This document shows, piece by piece, positions 1 through 11,655 of a stretch of 64,000 nt of DNA. Location: positions 124,001-188,000 of the forward strand of contig JAQGBZ010000010.1 of the NCBI GenBank assembly GCA_034687125.1, written 5' to 3'. The DNA comes from Neelides folsomi. Its lineage: Eukaryota; Arthropoda; Collembola; Neelipleona; Neelidae. Both the position numbers and the translations under genes were made by a program. How positions within the stretch are numbered: the first letter of the stretch is position 1; the number at the start of each line of letters is the position of its first letter. The notes beneath the pieces are model-generated. The model had not been told where the DNA came from and made no database searches. It was given only the letters and a program-made list of their open reading frames with translations.

Positions 1-1846
1 TGGTTTATACACCTTTAAGATAATAAATATGTAGAACTTGTAAACAATATTAAGCATGATAGGAGTAAAAAGGAAAGTGAAAATAACTTCATATTGATAA
101 TTTTTAATTCTTCCGCAGTCGATGGGGATCAAGATACCAAAGAATCTCGCCATGACCATCGTAATTTCATCTTATATGCACTACATCTTTCATTATATTA
201 AAGTTCACTCACTTTCTCGCAAACTAACCAATGTTTATTTGTATTTAGACGATACTTCAGATTAGTCAAATGGTTTTTGGAATCACGGTCAACGTTTATT
301 CCCTTTGGAGCAAAGGTAAAATTCCTAATCTCAATCAACTCAATTGAACATAAATAAAGATACATGGATGATGAATGGGCGAATGTGAAAACGTGCTTTT
401 CCTTGTGAAAAGATTCATCAAATAGACAAATAAACATTACGTAAAGCTTTAACTTAATTTGAAGTTAATGTTGCCTATTGTAGGTTCCGGGTTCGAGTGT
501 CAAATCGATAATAAGAATTCAATTTTGGCAATCTCCATGTATGCTTCGTACTTTATCCTGTTTGCCATTTTCTTCCGAGACGCATACGGAAAAAAGAACA
601 GCGCCGATAAGAAGTCATCTTCATGAGAAAGCCCAATTAATTTATTTTATTATTGGTACACGTATGAAACACTATTTTAAATACGTTTTACCTCCTCATG
701 CCTACAAAAATAATACAATATACATAATAAACTACTTCACATCCTATTAGGCCTACTTATTAAGGCTAACTGATTTTGCTGATATTGTGTTAACTTACTT
801 ATTCTCTAATTTCTGTGAATGGTATTTACACTTGTATTAATTAAGATGAGCGTTTTTGCAGGTTCTGACATTGAGCTTCAGTTTCTTTAATATTCCCACG
901 GGCTTTTCCTCCCTTGTTTCTCTTCTTGTATATATCAAAACATTATATAAACAATACGCGTGTTGAAGGAGGAGAAAGGAAGTTGAATGTATTAATTACA
1001 ACTTGCGCATTGGAATCTCCGATTCTCACGATCAGCATTCTAAAGATTAGTTGTCTTAATATAATTGCTTTTTTGATTCCCACTGGTTATTCCTAAATGA
1101 TCATTTTTGGAAATTTTAATTATTAGTTTTACACCCGACCTCCAAGAATCAAAATCTTTATCTTGAAGTGATATTCTGTTATTAATTGTTATTTTTATGA
1201 AATATTTACCCATCAAAAATATGTAATGTGTAGTATGTGTCTGTAAGTTGAATGTAAATGCAGGGTAAGTGTAATCTTTAAAGTAAAAAAAACAGTATAT
1301 AAAGAGCTTAATATGTAAGATTCTTTTTTGTACTTTTTGAGCACATTTTATTATATTATGTAGCTGATTTAAAAATAACAAATATGCATATTATAATTAT
1401 CTGTGCTATTACAAATGATCTGCTTTAATAAACATAATTTAACCTCTGATGATTTACTCTACTTTGATAAATTAATTAAATATTAAAATTGACACTGTTG
1501 ATAAATTATTGGTAGTTCAATAATTCACGGAATGAGTGGAAATAAAAAGATAAAATATTCGATATAATTAACTGTACAAAATTTCCATATACAATTTATT
1601 TTAAATAATATTTAAAATGTGTTTCAACTAATATGAATAGTTGCATTTTAAAATTTTTCACTCTTGAATGTAAAAAGTAAAACATGATTGTATGGTATAA
1701 AGTTTTAAGTAATTAATAATCAATATACTGCTGATTATTAATTAGTGTATATTAGCAGAGCAATCGTGAATATTTAGTTTAATGATTAGATGGCCATCTG
1801 ATATTTGAGTTAAAAAACTATTAAATTAGGAATGAATAAAATTGAA
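1..1846. other. Gene-free AT-rich flank downstream of VPS11
   Basis: No convincing gene is visible here. The open frames are short, AT-rich and have no splice partners or recognisable motifs. This stretch is the 3' flank of the minus-strand VPS11 gene and probably holds its 3' UTR at the right end. Confidence 0.5.
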
Positions 1847-4800
1847 TTAATCACTAAATGGATTAAGACTAGGATCGTAATCATCATCTTCTTCAAATGG
1901 ATTCTTGGCAATTTGCTTTGGTTCATCTTTGAGAAATGGATTATTAGCGTCATCCTCCTCATCAAAGGGATTTTTCTCAACCGCTTTGCTTTTTGATACA
2001 GCTGATGAAATGGACTGAGGCTCGAATTTTTTACGATCAGCGGGCGGAGAAGAAGTTCGTATAATTGTTTGTTCAATTGAAGTAAACTGCTTTTGAGTCA
2101 CTCGTGGAAATGGTAAAGATGTGGAAACTTGGGATTGTGGTTGTTGATGTCTCCAACCTTCGTTTCTAGACTTTTCTTCCTCGCGTCGTTTTCTATCAAA
2201 AATGGACTCGACAGTTGGAGCTGACTCTTCGATACCACCTCTCATCCCTTCTTTCAATCTCAGTCTTCCTTCTGTCAGTTTATCTAAAACATACACCCGT
2301 TTTAAGTTTATAGAATAGTCTATACCCATATTAAGTAAATAAGTGACATATGATATTATGCATACTATTGTATTTTCAAATATATTAAATTACCATCATC
2401 AAAATTAGAATGCTTGAATTTAATTTTTTCTACAGATTTCTTAGGACCAACAGCTTCTCTTCTCGCTTCATCTTCATCTCTGAATATTCCCCTTCCAAAA
2501 AAGTCAGACAAAACTGAAAATGTATTGGACTTTGCAGTTGAGAATTTCAAATTAAAATCAGCGTCTAGCGCAGCTCTTGTTGGTTTGTTGTTGTGCTCAG
2601 CTCCAATGATTTCTTTGTTTTTGACCCAACAAACTGGACAATCGCGATCATTTGATGCGTAATTTTCAAAACATCTAATAGATATATGACTAATCATGAT
2701 TTCATATTTCGAATAAGTATCGGTATTTTTGATATTTTTTAACTTACTGTTGATGAAATGAATGTGAGCAAAGGAAGTGAATTGAAGGAAAATCCAATTT
2801 TTGTTGACATGCACCACATCTTGAAGTTTGGAAGACCGATGGTCTTGTTTTAATATTATGAATTTGACTCCGAATGGCAAGTGTTTCTTCTTCGAGTTTC
2901 TTTGCAGTCTTTTCATCTTCCTCTATAAGAGTTCTGTCCAAGACTTTGGTAAGAAATGATCTAACACTCCCAAGTCTGAGATTGGTTTGACAAAGCACAT
3001 CAAGTATAGGAAGTGGTTCCATCAAATTCTCTTCAAGAAGCTTTCGTAATATTTCTTCAACAATATCTTGAGGGCAAATAGCATGAGATTCATTGGGGGC
3101 TGTAATGATATAAAAGGCGTCTTTCCATAAGCTTGGTTTCTTCCCTGCATACTTTCGACAAGTTTCAATGAATTCTGGCCATTGTCCTTTTGATTTAAGG
3201 GCAGTTTGATATCGAATTGCTAACAAATCGTTATAAAGTCCAAGTTTCTCAAAGGCCATTATTTCACCTTTATTGAAATCAAACTGAAAAAATGTAATTA
3301 ATAGTTTAGGGCATTTTAAACATTTTTGTTGGGTTGTTGCAATTTTACCATTTTGCAGGCAAAAAGCGCTCTTGACCAATCCCATGTTGGACATTCTGGT
3401 GCTTTGGACAAAAGATCGAGAATTTTCTCACGCGTTGCAATGTCAGTCTCCTTATTCGGCGCCCAAATGTAAAGATAAGACTCAAGAAGTAAATTCATTA
3501 ATGGACCATCTCCTTTATCAAATTCCTACAATTACAAATAAATAATTAAACATTTTGTAAGGTTCGGTAAGTACAAATTAGTAATCATTTTCAAACCTTT
3601 GAAATATTTTCAAGAAGAGGAATGAGAACTTCTTTCTTAGCAATGAACAATTCAACGATGTCTCTTTTCAATGGAGATTCGCATAAAATTTTCACTATTT
3701 TCTTCCACCCATCTATAACAATTAATTTAAAATTAGTTTCTAAACATGATTTTATCGTTTAAACATATCGTGCATATTTAAACAAAAAAATTATTGTAAA
3801 TCACCAGAAGATTTTCCATCAGTTTGGCCCACAAGGTGAACAATTGAAGTTCCATACTTTTTCAAAATCACATTTGCATTTTCATCTTTCATAGTCTTCT
3901 CTAAAATGTTGTACAAATCTTCTTTACATGGATCTTTCATATCTTCAAAAAGGATTTGTAAAGCACATCCATACAATTTCTGTTTATTGGCTAATTCATA
4001 AGCCTGTTTCCACATGCCACCTTTTCGAAAAACTTTGATGGCTGTTTCCGGCTCAAGAAAATCACACGATGGATCCTAAACACGTTATTTAAAATTCATT
4101 TAATAAACAAATTCAGTTATTAGTATAAATATAGCTCTTTAAATTAGTAATTTCAAAATATACTAAACGAGCTAAGTTGAGCAAACACACCTTTACATAA
4201 ATCTCTATCTTTTCATTAAGCTTCAATTTGGTCAAGCAGTTGAGCAAAAGTGTTGTTAAATCCGGAGTGGCATAACCCGACTTGTGAATTACTTCTAGAT
4301 ACTCCAGTAGATTCAAAACACGAGACGCATCAAGATACTATAAAAATGAATACAAAAGGTTGAGCATTTATTCATTTTAGTCATTTTATTTTCACCTTTC
4401 TAACAACATAGGATGGTTCGAGTTTCCCAACAGTTTTGCCATATTGCCTTATTGCTCCATCCAAATCACCCTTTGCGTATAAATGGTCCCCATATTGGCG
4501 AAAAATATCAGCCATGCCATCGGCATCGAAATTGTTACTCTTTGCAACCTAGCATAATAAAAATTTAATATTTTTCTTAATGTAGTTTTATATTAATAAG
4601 TATTGCTAACCTTTATTGCTAAATCGTAGTGATATTTCTTATATAGAATCGACATTTTCGTTTGTAAATCAGTTTCTCTAAATTGCCAAAATGTTCCATT
4701 CGAGCTAATAATATAAAGAGTTCCCCATTCTCCAACAGCGACCATGACTTGCTCAGGTGTTGACAATGCGGATGAAAATCCCACATATTTATTCGCGCAA

Positions 4801-6440
4801 TCAAATATCGTGATATTGTATCTGAATTTAAAAATCAAATTATCAAAAGTTAATTATTGTTAGAATATAATACATAAATTATCAAAATTAAAAGATCCAT
4901 TCCTTACGATTCAATTCCTAGTTTTGTTAAAATGAGAAGATAGCCTCGAAAAAAATACAGCATGTATTTTTCTCCATCAAATCCATAACAGTTACCACGC
5001 CCTTCAGGTGTATAGCAATATACGGCCTATGAAAATAAATTGACTTTAAAAAGATATTTTGTTTAAGAAAGTCTAAAATATTTTTCAATACATTTTCAAA
5101 TATAATAGAGTGAGATAAAAATTTATTGTGAGATAAAAATGACTTACATCGTTTCTGCCAACCAAAAAATGATCTTCACTAAAATCATCGGAAGCACAAT
5201 TGCAATTGGTTTCACATCCATTTTTATCGACTTGAAGCTAGAATTTTTACAGAACGTTTAGATCATTAGTTTCATTAGTAAACAGTTCTTGCTTTTTTCA
5301 CTTTTAAACATCCTCACCTTCATTTCTTTGTCTTTGCTTGTAACATCAAAAGATAGAGTGCATGTTTTTGTCGACACAAAAAGAATTACGGTGAAGTCAA
5401 TAGTTTTAAATGAGAGACCAGTAATTTCTCCAGAATCTCCATCAAGTAAAGTTCTTGGTTTCAAGTTTTTCTCTCGTGACAATTCTCCTATGTAAAACAT
5501 TATTTCATTAAGAATTAAATTAATGATATCGCTTACACAATAATTCTAGTTGGGTATATAATGAATTACCTCTAAAGAGTTGAAGGTATCCATCAGAGTA
5601 GCCAACAGCGAGAAGTTGGAGATTTTCATGGGCTGCAAATTTCGTTGGTATCACATTCATCTTATGACGAATTAAACTTATCGATCTAAAATATTAAATC
5701 ACATTAAGGATTAAAATAAGTTTAAATTATTAGAATTTGATTGAACTCATTTTCAATACCTAATATGATTCAATTGAGACTTGGAATTTTCCATTTGTTC
5801 AATGATCGTCTCGTTCCATACTTTTATCGAGTAAACTCCATGTTCATCTTCCTACAATTGAAAATATATCTTTAAATAAATGATAAATATAGATACTAAT
5901 TAAATGCATCATTATATCGATTACTCCAAGGGTAAAAATATGTGGCGAAAGCTTTAATTGTTGAATTTGAGCAACTCCAAACTGGTGAGCTTTTGCAACT
6001 GTTTGAGACTCCATATTCCTTGAAACAGAATGGATGAGGCCTTCCGAATCCCCGATCATAATTCTTCCACGACCGCTTGTTCCACATTTTACTTCACTAC
6101 CCTATAATAATATTCAATTAAAAACTATTATAATCATATTTCAATTGTTTTTATTAATAAACATTCCCTTACTTTAAAGAGAAAAATATTAGAATCAAAC
6201 TTTGTAAAGATTAAATGTAAATATGACTTACCTTTAAACACTCTTTAACTTGGATGTCAACTTGAATTCTTTCTAAATCAAAGAATTGGAAGCGCCTGCA
6301 CTGTAAATTCAATTCAATTTTTATTAATTTCACAAGAAAAATATGAAATACTTTTTATAATTTTTAAATATAATTATACGCCTTAAGTTATCACTAAATT
6401 CTCATGTTTTCAATGGAATTCTTACTTGAAATAAAGTCAT
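1847..6440 (-). CDS. VPS11: VPS11 homologue, HOPS/CORVET core subunit with RING-H2 domain
   Basis: VPS11 is the shared core subunit of the HOPS and CORVET tethering complexes, which act in endosome-lysosome fusion. I read 17 coding exons on the minus strand: 6426-6440, 6232-6300, 5925-6101, 5760-5851, 5570-5685, 5318-5487, 5148-5237, 4908-5026, 4611-4821, 4396-4548, 4191-4337, 3805-4075, 3597-3712, 3349-3525, 2748-3283, 2394-2674, 1847-2283. They sum to 1058 codons plus stop. The N-terminus MTLFQCRRFQFFD matches the family's YLQWRRFVFFD. The beta-propeller half is followed by the solenoid, with YGDHLYAKGDLDGA and KLEPSYVVRK. A RING-H2 domain lies near residues 797-835, with ligands C797, C800, C813, H815, H818, C821, C832 and C835 all present. 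DYFGRG-like FFGRGIF follows, as in human VPS11. Human VPS11 is 941 residues. The excess is a charged C-terminal tail (last exon) with four NPF motifs. Splice joins and frame agree throughout, so identity is secure. Confidence 0.96.
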
Positions 6441-6454
6441 TTTGTATATAGTAT

Positions 6455-6658
6455 TTATTTTAAATGATGAAAATTATTTGAGAAAAATAAAAAATTTAAT
6501 GGAGTGGAGTTTTGACGTTGGATAGTTCTTGAATTGGAGTCTTGAAGGAAGGGAGGAGGATTTTCCTTGTCTTTTCGTCTTTCAATTTTCATCAAGTATT
6601 TTAACATAGAGACCATCTGCATCGCACACTTTTGCATCACATCTCTCGATTTCTCTGA
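6455..6658 (-). other. Candidate minus-strand terminal exon of unknown gene (possibly an alternative HMMR 3' exon)
   Basis: A 67-codon open frame follows a good acceptor (ATTACAG just above 6658) and ends in a stop 15 bases from the VPS11 start codon. It encodes a helical basic segment (MVSMLKYLMKIERRKDKE) followed by a Ser/Thr/Pro-containing tail. The acceptor phase is compatible with HMMR exon 7502-7672, so it could be an alternative terminal exon. It could equally be part of the VPS11 5' UTR, open by chance. No family is recognised. Confidence 0.25.
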
Positions 6659-7280
6659 CTGTAATATGTAACGTTAAATTTTAAATAACAATTAAGGACT
6701 TTTATGCTATACAGCAAAGTAAGTTTATTTAAGTTTCAAGTAAGCATTGACTTTTATATTTTTGTAAAAAATTAGAATCCACTTATGCAAATCATTATTC
6801 TACTGAATGTACTGACTGAATCAATTAATTTATTTATTATTATTGAAAATCATTGAAAATGGCAATTTCATTAAATTAAAGTGGTTTTATTCAAATAATG
6901 ATAATAAACTACACATTTCTAATGTCTATAATATAATGATTATTGAATTGGCATTGCTTATTATTTTTAATTGTATCTAGTATTTTTTAAAAAAAGATGT
7001 ATTTTATATTTAATTGTGCACTATAATTCACAAAAATTTAATTAATCAATTTATACCACAATCGACAGTTACGTCACAAAATACATTTATAATAAAATCA
7101 TTGTTAATGATTTTTTTAAAATGAATAATAATCTTATTCAATTTAAAAATAGAGATAATTTTAGATTTTAGTTAAGAATTCTTAAAGTTAATGTTAAAGC
7201 ATTTCATTGGTATGAAAATTGTCAGGAGTTACGATTTTCTTCATCATCACGGTTAGGCCTTGTGTTTAACTTTTAGGAGA
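6659..7280. other. Non-coding interval between HMMR and VPS11
   Basis: AT-rich sequence between the HMMR stop and the VPS11 promoter side. No supported gene or RNA was seen. It should contain the HMMR 3' UTR. Confidence 0.4.
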
Positions 7281-10126
7281 TTATTCAATTTGAGTTTGAG
7301 CATTGTCATCCATTTGGGAGAGAGCAGAAGCTTTTTTGGCAGTATTGTAAAGCTTTTGTTGTTCAAGTTGTTCAATTTTTCTTTTCATTTTAGTATTCTC
7401 TCGACATAATTGATCATTTGACTACAAAAACACTCAAAGATAATTAACAATTGAATAAACAAAATTGTTAAACTTTAAATATAACTTTTTTTCATTTTCA
7501 CCTTTTGGAGCATTACAATATCTTCTTTCCACTTCAATGCGTGTTTTATCTTTTGTTCGTGGTTATTGTGGGATAAAAGTTGAGCGTATTTGTCTTGGGC
7601 CTCTTCTAAAGCTGCTTCCTTTTTATTATTAAGCTCTTTCTCCATTTTATGATAAAATTCTAAAGTATTTGTCTAAAAACAAAATAAATATTGATAAATG
7701 TAAATTAAATTTAATCTTTGTTGAGTTTATATTTAAAGTACTAATTGAGGCACCTGTGCTTTGAGTCTTTTGTTCTCAACTTTGAGCTTTTCAATTTCAT
7801 CTTGGAGAGCGGAAGAGGCGTTCTTGGATGATTCATTGTGAATTCTCGCCCGATTCAATTCTTCTTCTTTTCTCTGAAATTCTTCTCTTGTCTTTTTACT
7901 TTAATTATAAATTAATTATCAAAAAATCGTTTTTAAATAACCAATTTAAGTTATTAATTGTTTTTCTTTTAATAATATTAAATTTATTACTTTTGGTCAT
8001 TGATGGCCTTAAGTTCTTCAAATATGGTTTTATATCTAGTTTCCAAATCGTGCTTCAACTTCATGGACTTCTTTGCTTCTTCCTTCAATTCCTTGTGATT
8101 AGTTTCAAGTTGATCGAATTGAGAAATTTTGTATTGATTCGCATTAAGGTAATCAAGCTGTAAAGGATTGAAATATTTCGTATAGAAATCCTAATTGTTA
8201 TTGAGCGTTTAGTATTTTTTGATTCACGTTAATTATAATACAATATTAATTTAGTATGAAATTATTTATATTGAAATTAATATTTACCTTTTGTTTGACC
8301 AATTCCATTCTGTTCTTATTATCTTCTTTAATATCGTTAAGATTCTTTTTGAGGTCCGAGTAGGTATCAATTTTGTAACGGTTGGCTTCATAGAAGATGA
8401 GCTAAATAATTAGAGGAATAAATTAATTAGAAATAGCATATACATTAAAGTTTTATTCAATGTAAATCTAAATAGCATGGTTTTGAAGATTATTTCTCAC
8501 ATCTTTTCTAGCTGTTTCTAATTCAGCTTCTTGCTCTTTGATAATATGCTTTGTCCGTTCTATTTCTCTTTCTTTGTCTGCACGAAGCTTTGTAAAATCC
8601 TGTTCGAGGATTGTAAACTGAAAAAAGATAAAAAAGGAATTAGGTAATAGTAATTTATTATCAATTTATTAAATCATTTATCATAGTTTATTATTATTGT
8701 TCATGTAGTCATTTACCTTTTCTTTAATGATCAAATTAAAGTCTTGGAGTTCCTCTGCTTTTTGTGAATAAAACTCAGCAGCCGTTTTGTATGTTTTAAT
8801 TTCTTTTTTCATCTCTTTCATTTCAGCCAGGAGAATCTCTTGCCCATTTTTGATTACCTCTCTATGAGCGAAAAAACATTTTTAAATAAAAAGAATTATT
8901 GGTACTTTCATACTTATCGAATGTGAATAGTAAGAAGAAAATTGTTATTTATTTGTAAAAATCATAAAACTTACAACTCGTCCTTGGTAGCTTGCAATTC
9001 TTGATTTGTAGAGTGGAGGACAGATTTTATTTTATTCCTCTCGTCAAGATAATGATCTGAATCCAATTTACAATTTTCTAATTCTTCTTCAAGGCTGATG
9101 ATTTTCAGTAAATGATCTTCATTTTGCAACTGAAATTAGCGAGAATAAATGAATTTTAAATAGGTTTACACATTCGGTCACAAAATCCTAATTCGTTAAT
9201 AATAAATAATATTTATTTTAAACAGTAAGTTTTAGCTTAATACTTCAGCGTTCTGCAACATCTCAATTTTGGCATTAAGCTCAGTAATGGCATTTTCTTT
9301 TTGTTTGGTCAAAAGTTCCTTTTCTTCAACGAGCTTCTTGATGGATTTAGGAAGAGCGATGTCACAGGAAGACTATATAACATAACAATAAACAAGATTG
9401 ATATTTTACATTTTATTCAAATTGTGATTTTAAAATAAAAATAAGTGAACCGACGAGCAACTCTAGGTTCTAAATTAAAATGCCAAATAAATTATTAGAA
9501 TAAAAATAAGATCAAGAACTCACTGCATATGGAGAAGGCGAGCAGCGACCGCTCAATCTTGGAGAATGGGCTTCAGTCTCAACGCCAATGTCCGTGTCAT
9601 GTCGAGGATTGTAGTGACCAAGAGGAGGATTTGCATCTATAATACAAATGTCATCGAACATTGAAACGATATTTATCATTTACATTCACTTACTTGTAAA
9701 TTCGTTAAAACGTTTAAAAGGTGCCTTTGAAAATGCCATTAAGAATTCAAATCCAATAAAATATTTTAAAATAATAGGTTAATTGGATATAAAAATACAA
9801 GAATTTTGCTTCTCATTACTGATGATATAAATAACGAGCTAATATTAACCAAATTAAATTGGGTGGATATATAGGGAACATTAATTATTACATTGCATTC
9901 ACTAATATGCGAATTAGCAGATTTTAATCAAAAAGTTACTTTAGGGATTCATTTCTCTATGGAATGATCAAAGGTGAGTAAGATGAGTAATAAAATTAAG
10001 TAACTTACCGGGATTGACTTCCTTGTTGATGGCAGATCTTGGCACGTGGTAATTGACGTCTGATTCAGCTTCAGTTAGAGAGTTCATGCAGCAACCAGGA
10101 GTTAGTTTTAATTTTAGTTTCTCCAT
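7281..10126 (-). CDS. HMMR: HMMR/RHAMM-like coiled-coil spindle protein
   Basis: The vertebrate HMMR (RHAMM) is a coiled-coil protein of centrosomes, spindles and microtubules. The canonical start is at 9739. Coding exons are 9694-9739, 9524-9636, 9244-9372, 8975-9129, 8717-8861, 8501-8617, 8288-8401, 7991-8157, 7754-7898, 7502-7672 and 7281-7421, giving 480 residues (human HMMR is 724). The N-terminus MAFSKAPFKRFNE matches the human MSFPKAPLKRFND. Near the C-terminus, DKYAQLLSHNNHEQKIKH matches human DSYAKLLGHQNLKQKIKH, the conserved centrosome-targeting region. Everything between is predicted heptad-type coiled coil rich in E, K, L and Q. An upstream alternative first exon (10009-10126) splices in the same phase to 9636 and replaces the conserved N-terminus. 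Identity rests on both ends matching. The central coiled coil alone would not be diagnostic. Confidence 0.87.
10009..10126 (-). other. Alternative first coding exon of HMMR-like gene
   Basis: An ATG at 10126 opens 39 codons (MEKLKLKLTPGCCMNS at the start) and ends at a strong donor, CCCG then GTAAGT. It joins exon 9524-9636 in the same phase as the canonical first exon at 9694-9739. This implies two promoters about 390 bases apart, giving two N-termini. It is predicted from sequence only; an internal intron or a non-coding leader is also possible. Confidence 0.5.
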
Positions 10127-10474
10127 TTTTGTAATGATTAGGAATGCTTTCGATCAAAGCAGTATTAGAAATAACCATAAAATTTACAGGTAACCATTAA
10201 AATGAAATATTTAAATCGAGGTCCAAGAATGGATATGTGTAGTGAGCAACGATTGAGCAAAGAATGAGATTTATTAGAACAAAGGAAAATATATACAAAG
10301 AAAAAGGCCGACATGGATTTTATATAGGTGAGCATTTTAACATTTAACGAGAAGGCCTCTGAAGTATAATGGATTTATAATTTACATTGCTAATATTTAT
10401 AAAGGCAATAATGGATATTTAAATATTTGATAAGAATCCTGAACCGAACTGAACCTTTGTTTTGAATAAAGAAA
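10127..10474. promoter_or_regulatory. Upstream promoter interval of HMMR-like gene
   Basis: About 350 bases between the stop of the minus-strand gene at 10475 and the distal HMMR start. It must hold both the 3' UTR of the former and the distal promoter of the latter. No defined promoter element is clear. Confidence 0.3.
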
Positions 10475-11108
10475 TTAGCCAAGAGAAGAAGCGAATTCGA
10501 GAAGCTTCAAGACTGGATCATTGTCTTCGCTGGAGGAATCATCAGAATTAGAACTGGACGAGGATGATGATGAACTACTTGTTTCGCTACTCATGACAGA
10601 CGACTCAGGAGGTGGAGGATAATGAACGTAAATCCCCTTTAAAGGTGTTCCATTGCCGAGAGCAGTCAAATACATGTGGTCCATTTCAACATTTGCTTGT
10701 TCTTCGTCATTCCTGGCTTGAAAACCTCCACCAGTTCCGAATACTTTGATCATTGTATTCCCAATCTCTGCAGTTGTTTCGGCTGAAAGATTTTAAGAAG
10801 TTATATAGCTTTTAAAAATGATAAGAAATTATCAAATTATTCGTAAATGGACAATTGAGCTTATATTATTAATGGGAAAACTATTTTATAAATTCTTTGA
10901 ATAAATCGTCAATACCTGGAGATGTAAATCCCAAATCGTTCCATATTTTTTCATATTGTTTGTCAGTCCACAAATCGAGAATTGCATCGATAGGGTCGGT
11001 CGTTATCAGTGGGCGCTCTGTCGTATCTGGGGAACCTGTCGATGTGTCAGGTCTTTGTTGTCGAGTCTTTGCGGACCTTCTTGGTGGAGCCCTTCTCTTA
11101 ATTGGCAT
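10475..11108 (-). CDS. Unrecognised 166-residue protein with basic N-terminus and Ser/acid-rich C-terminus
   Basis: I do not recognise this protein. Two exons (10916-11108 and 10475-10782) join by a consensus donor GTATTG and acceptor CTTTCAG to give 166 residues with an in-frame stop. Residues 1-20 are basic (PIKRRAPPRR), followed by a Thr/Ser/Pro linker. A compact central region contains ILDLWTDKQYEKIWNDLGF and continues across the junction to IKVFGTGGGFQARNDEEQ. After YVHYPPPP the protein becomes a long serine run and an acidic patch, ending with LLEFASSLG. There is no signal peptide or membrane segment. The basic start and acidic serine tail could suggest a nuclear protein, but this is inference. 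The frame-consistent splice supports a real gene. Confidence 0.7.
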
Positions 11109-11649
11109 CTTTATTAAATGACGACTTTACTCTGAAATTTTATAATTTAGGGAAATGTGATTTCGTCGTGTCACATGCATTATTAGTTATTACTCTTATT
11201 ACTAATTTAACCAGCCCTATTACTGAATTGATATAAAAGATATAAAGTATCTGTAAATCTATAATTTGGTTAATAATGATTTGTATTTAATTAATCAAAC
11301 TGATTACCTCAATAGTTTTCGGTTTTGAAATAAGAATTCCCTTTTCTGAGCATATCCCTACAAAGTCGTAAAAATTACGTCAAAGTTGTTTAGCCGTTAA
11401 AAATTGGAAAACGTGCCATGAGGAAAGTTAAATTTTGGTTCGTAATGTTTTATGATTAAACTCATAGGAGAAAGGAATCCGACCCGCAATATTTAAACCA
11501 ATTTAAACATCGAAATAAAAAATAACAATAAAGCCAAGCAATTTTTTAATTTAAACTATTCCTTTGATGCTTGATAATAACTATAATGGAGTAAACATTG
11601 TATACTTTAACATTAAAATGATTAATAAAAATGACAAGGCTGCAAATCG
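11109..11649. other. Intergenic interval with no gene seen
   Basis: AT-rich DNA between the aldo-keto reductase 3' end and the start of the small two-exon gene. It should hold the promoter of the latter. No conserved element was identified. Confidence 0.4.
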
Positions 11650-11655
11650 TTTATT
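11650..11655 (-). terminator. Poly(A) signal AATAAA overlapping the aldo-keto reductase stop codon
   Basis: On the minus strand the stop reads TGAATAAA, so a canonical AATAAA hexamer starts inside the TGA. No other AATAAA is evident in the next 150 bases. If used, it would give a 3' UTR of only about 20-30 bases. Confidence 0.35.

Noticed and set aside
470-515. B-box-like GGTTCGAGT sequence suggesting a tRNA or SINE
   Set aside because: The final base of the B-box does not fit, no A-box is placed upstream and no cloverleaf can be drawn.
813-818. Search for an operon-like arrangement in the four minus-strand genes at the left
   Set aside because: Intergenic gaps of 350-840 bases with separate start regions, and no trans-splice signal recognisable by eye.
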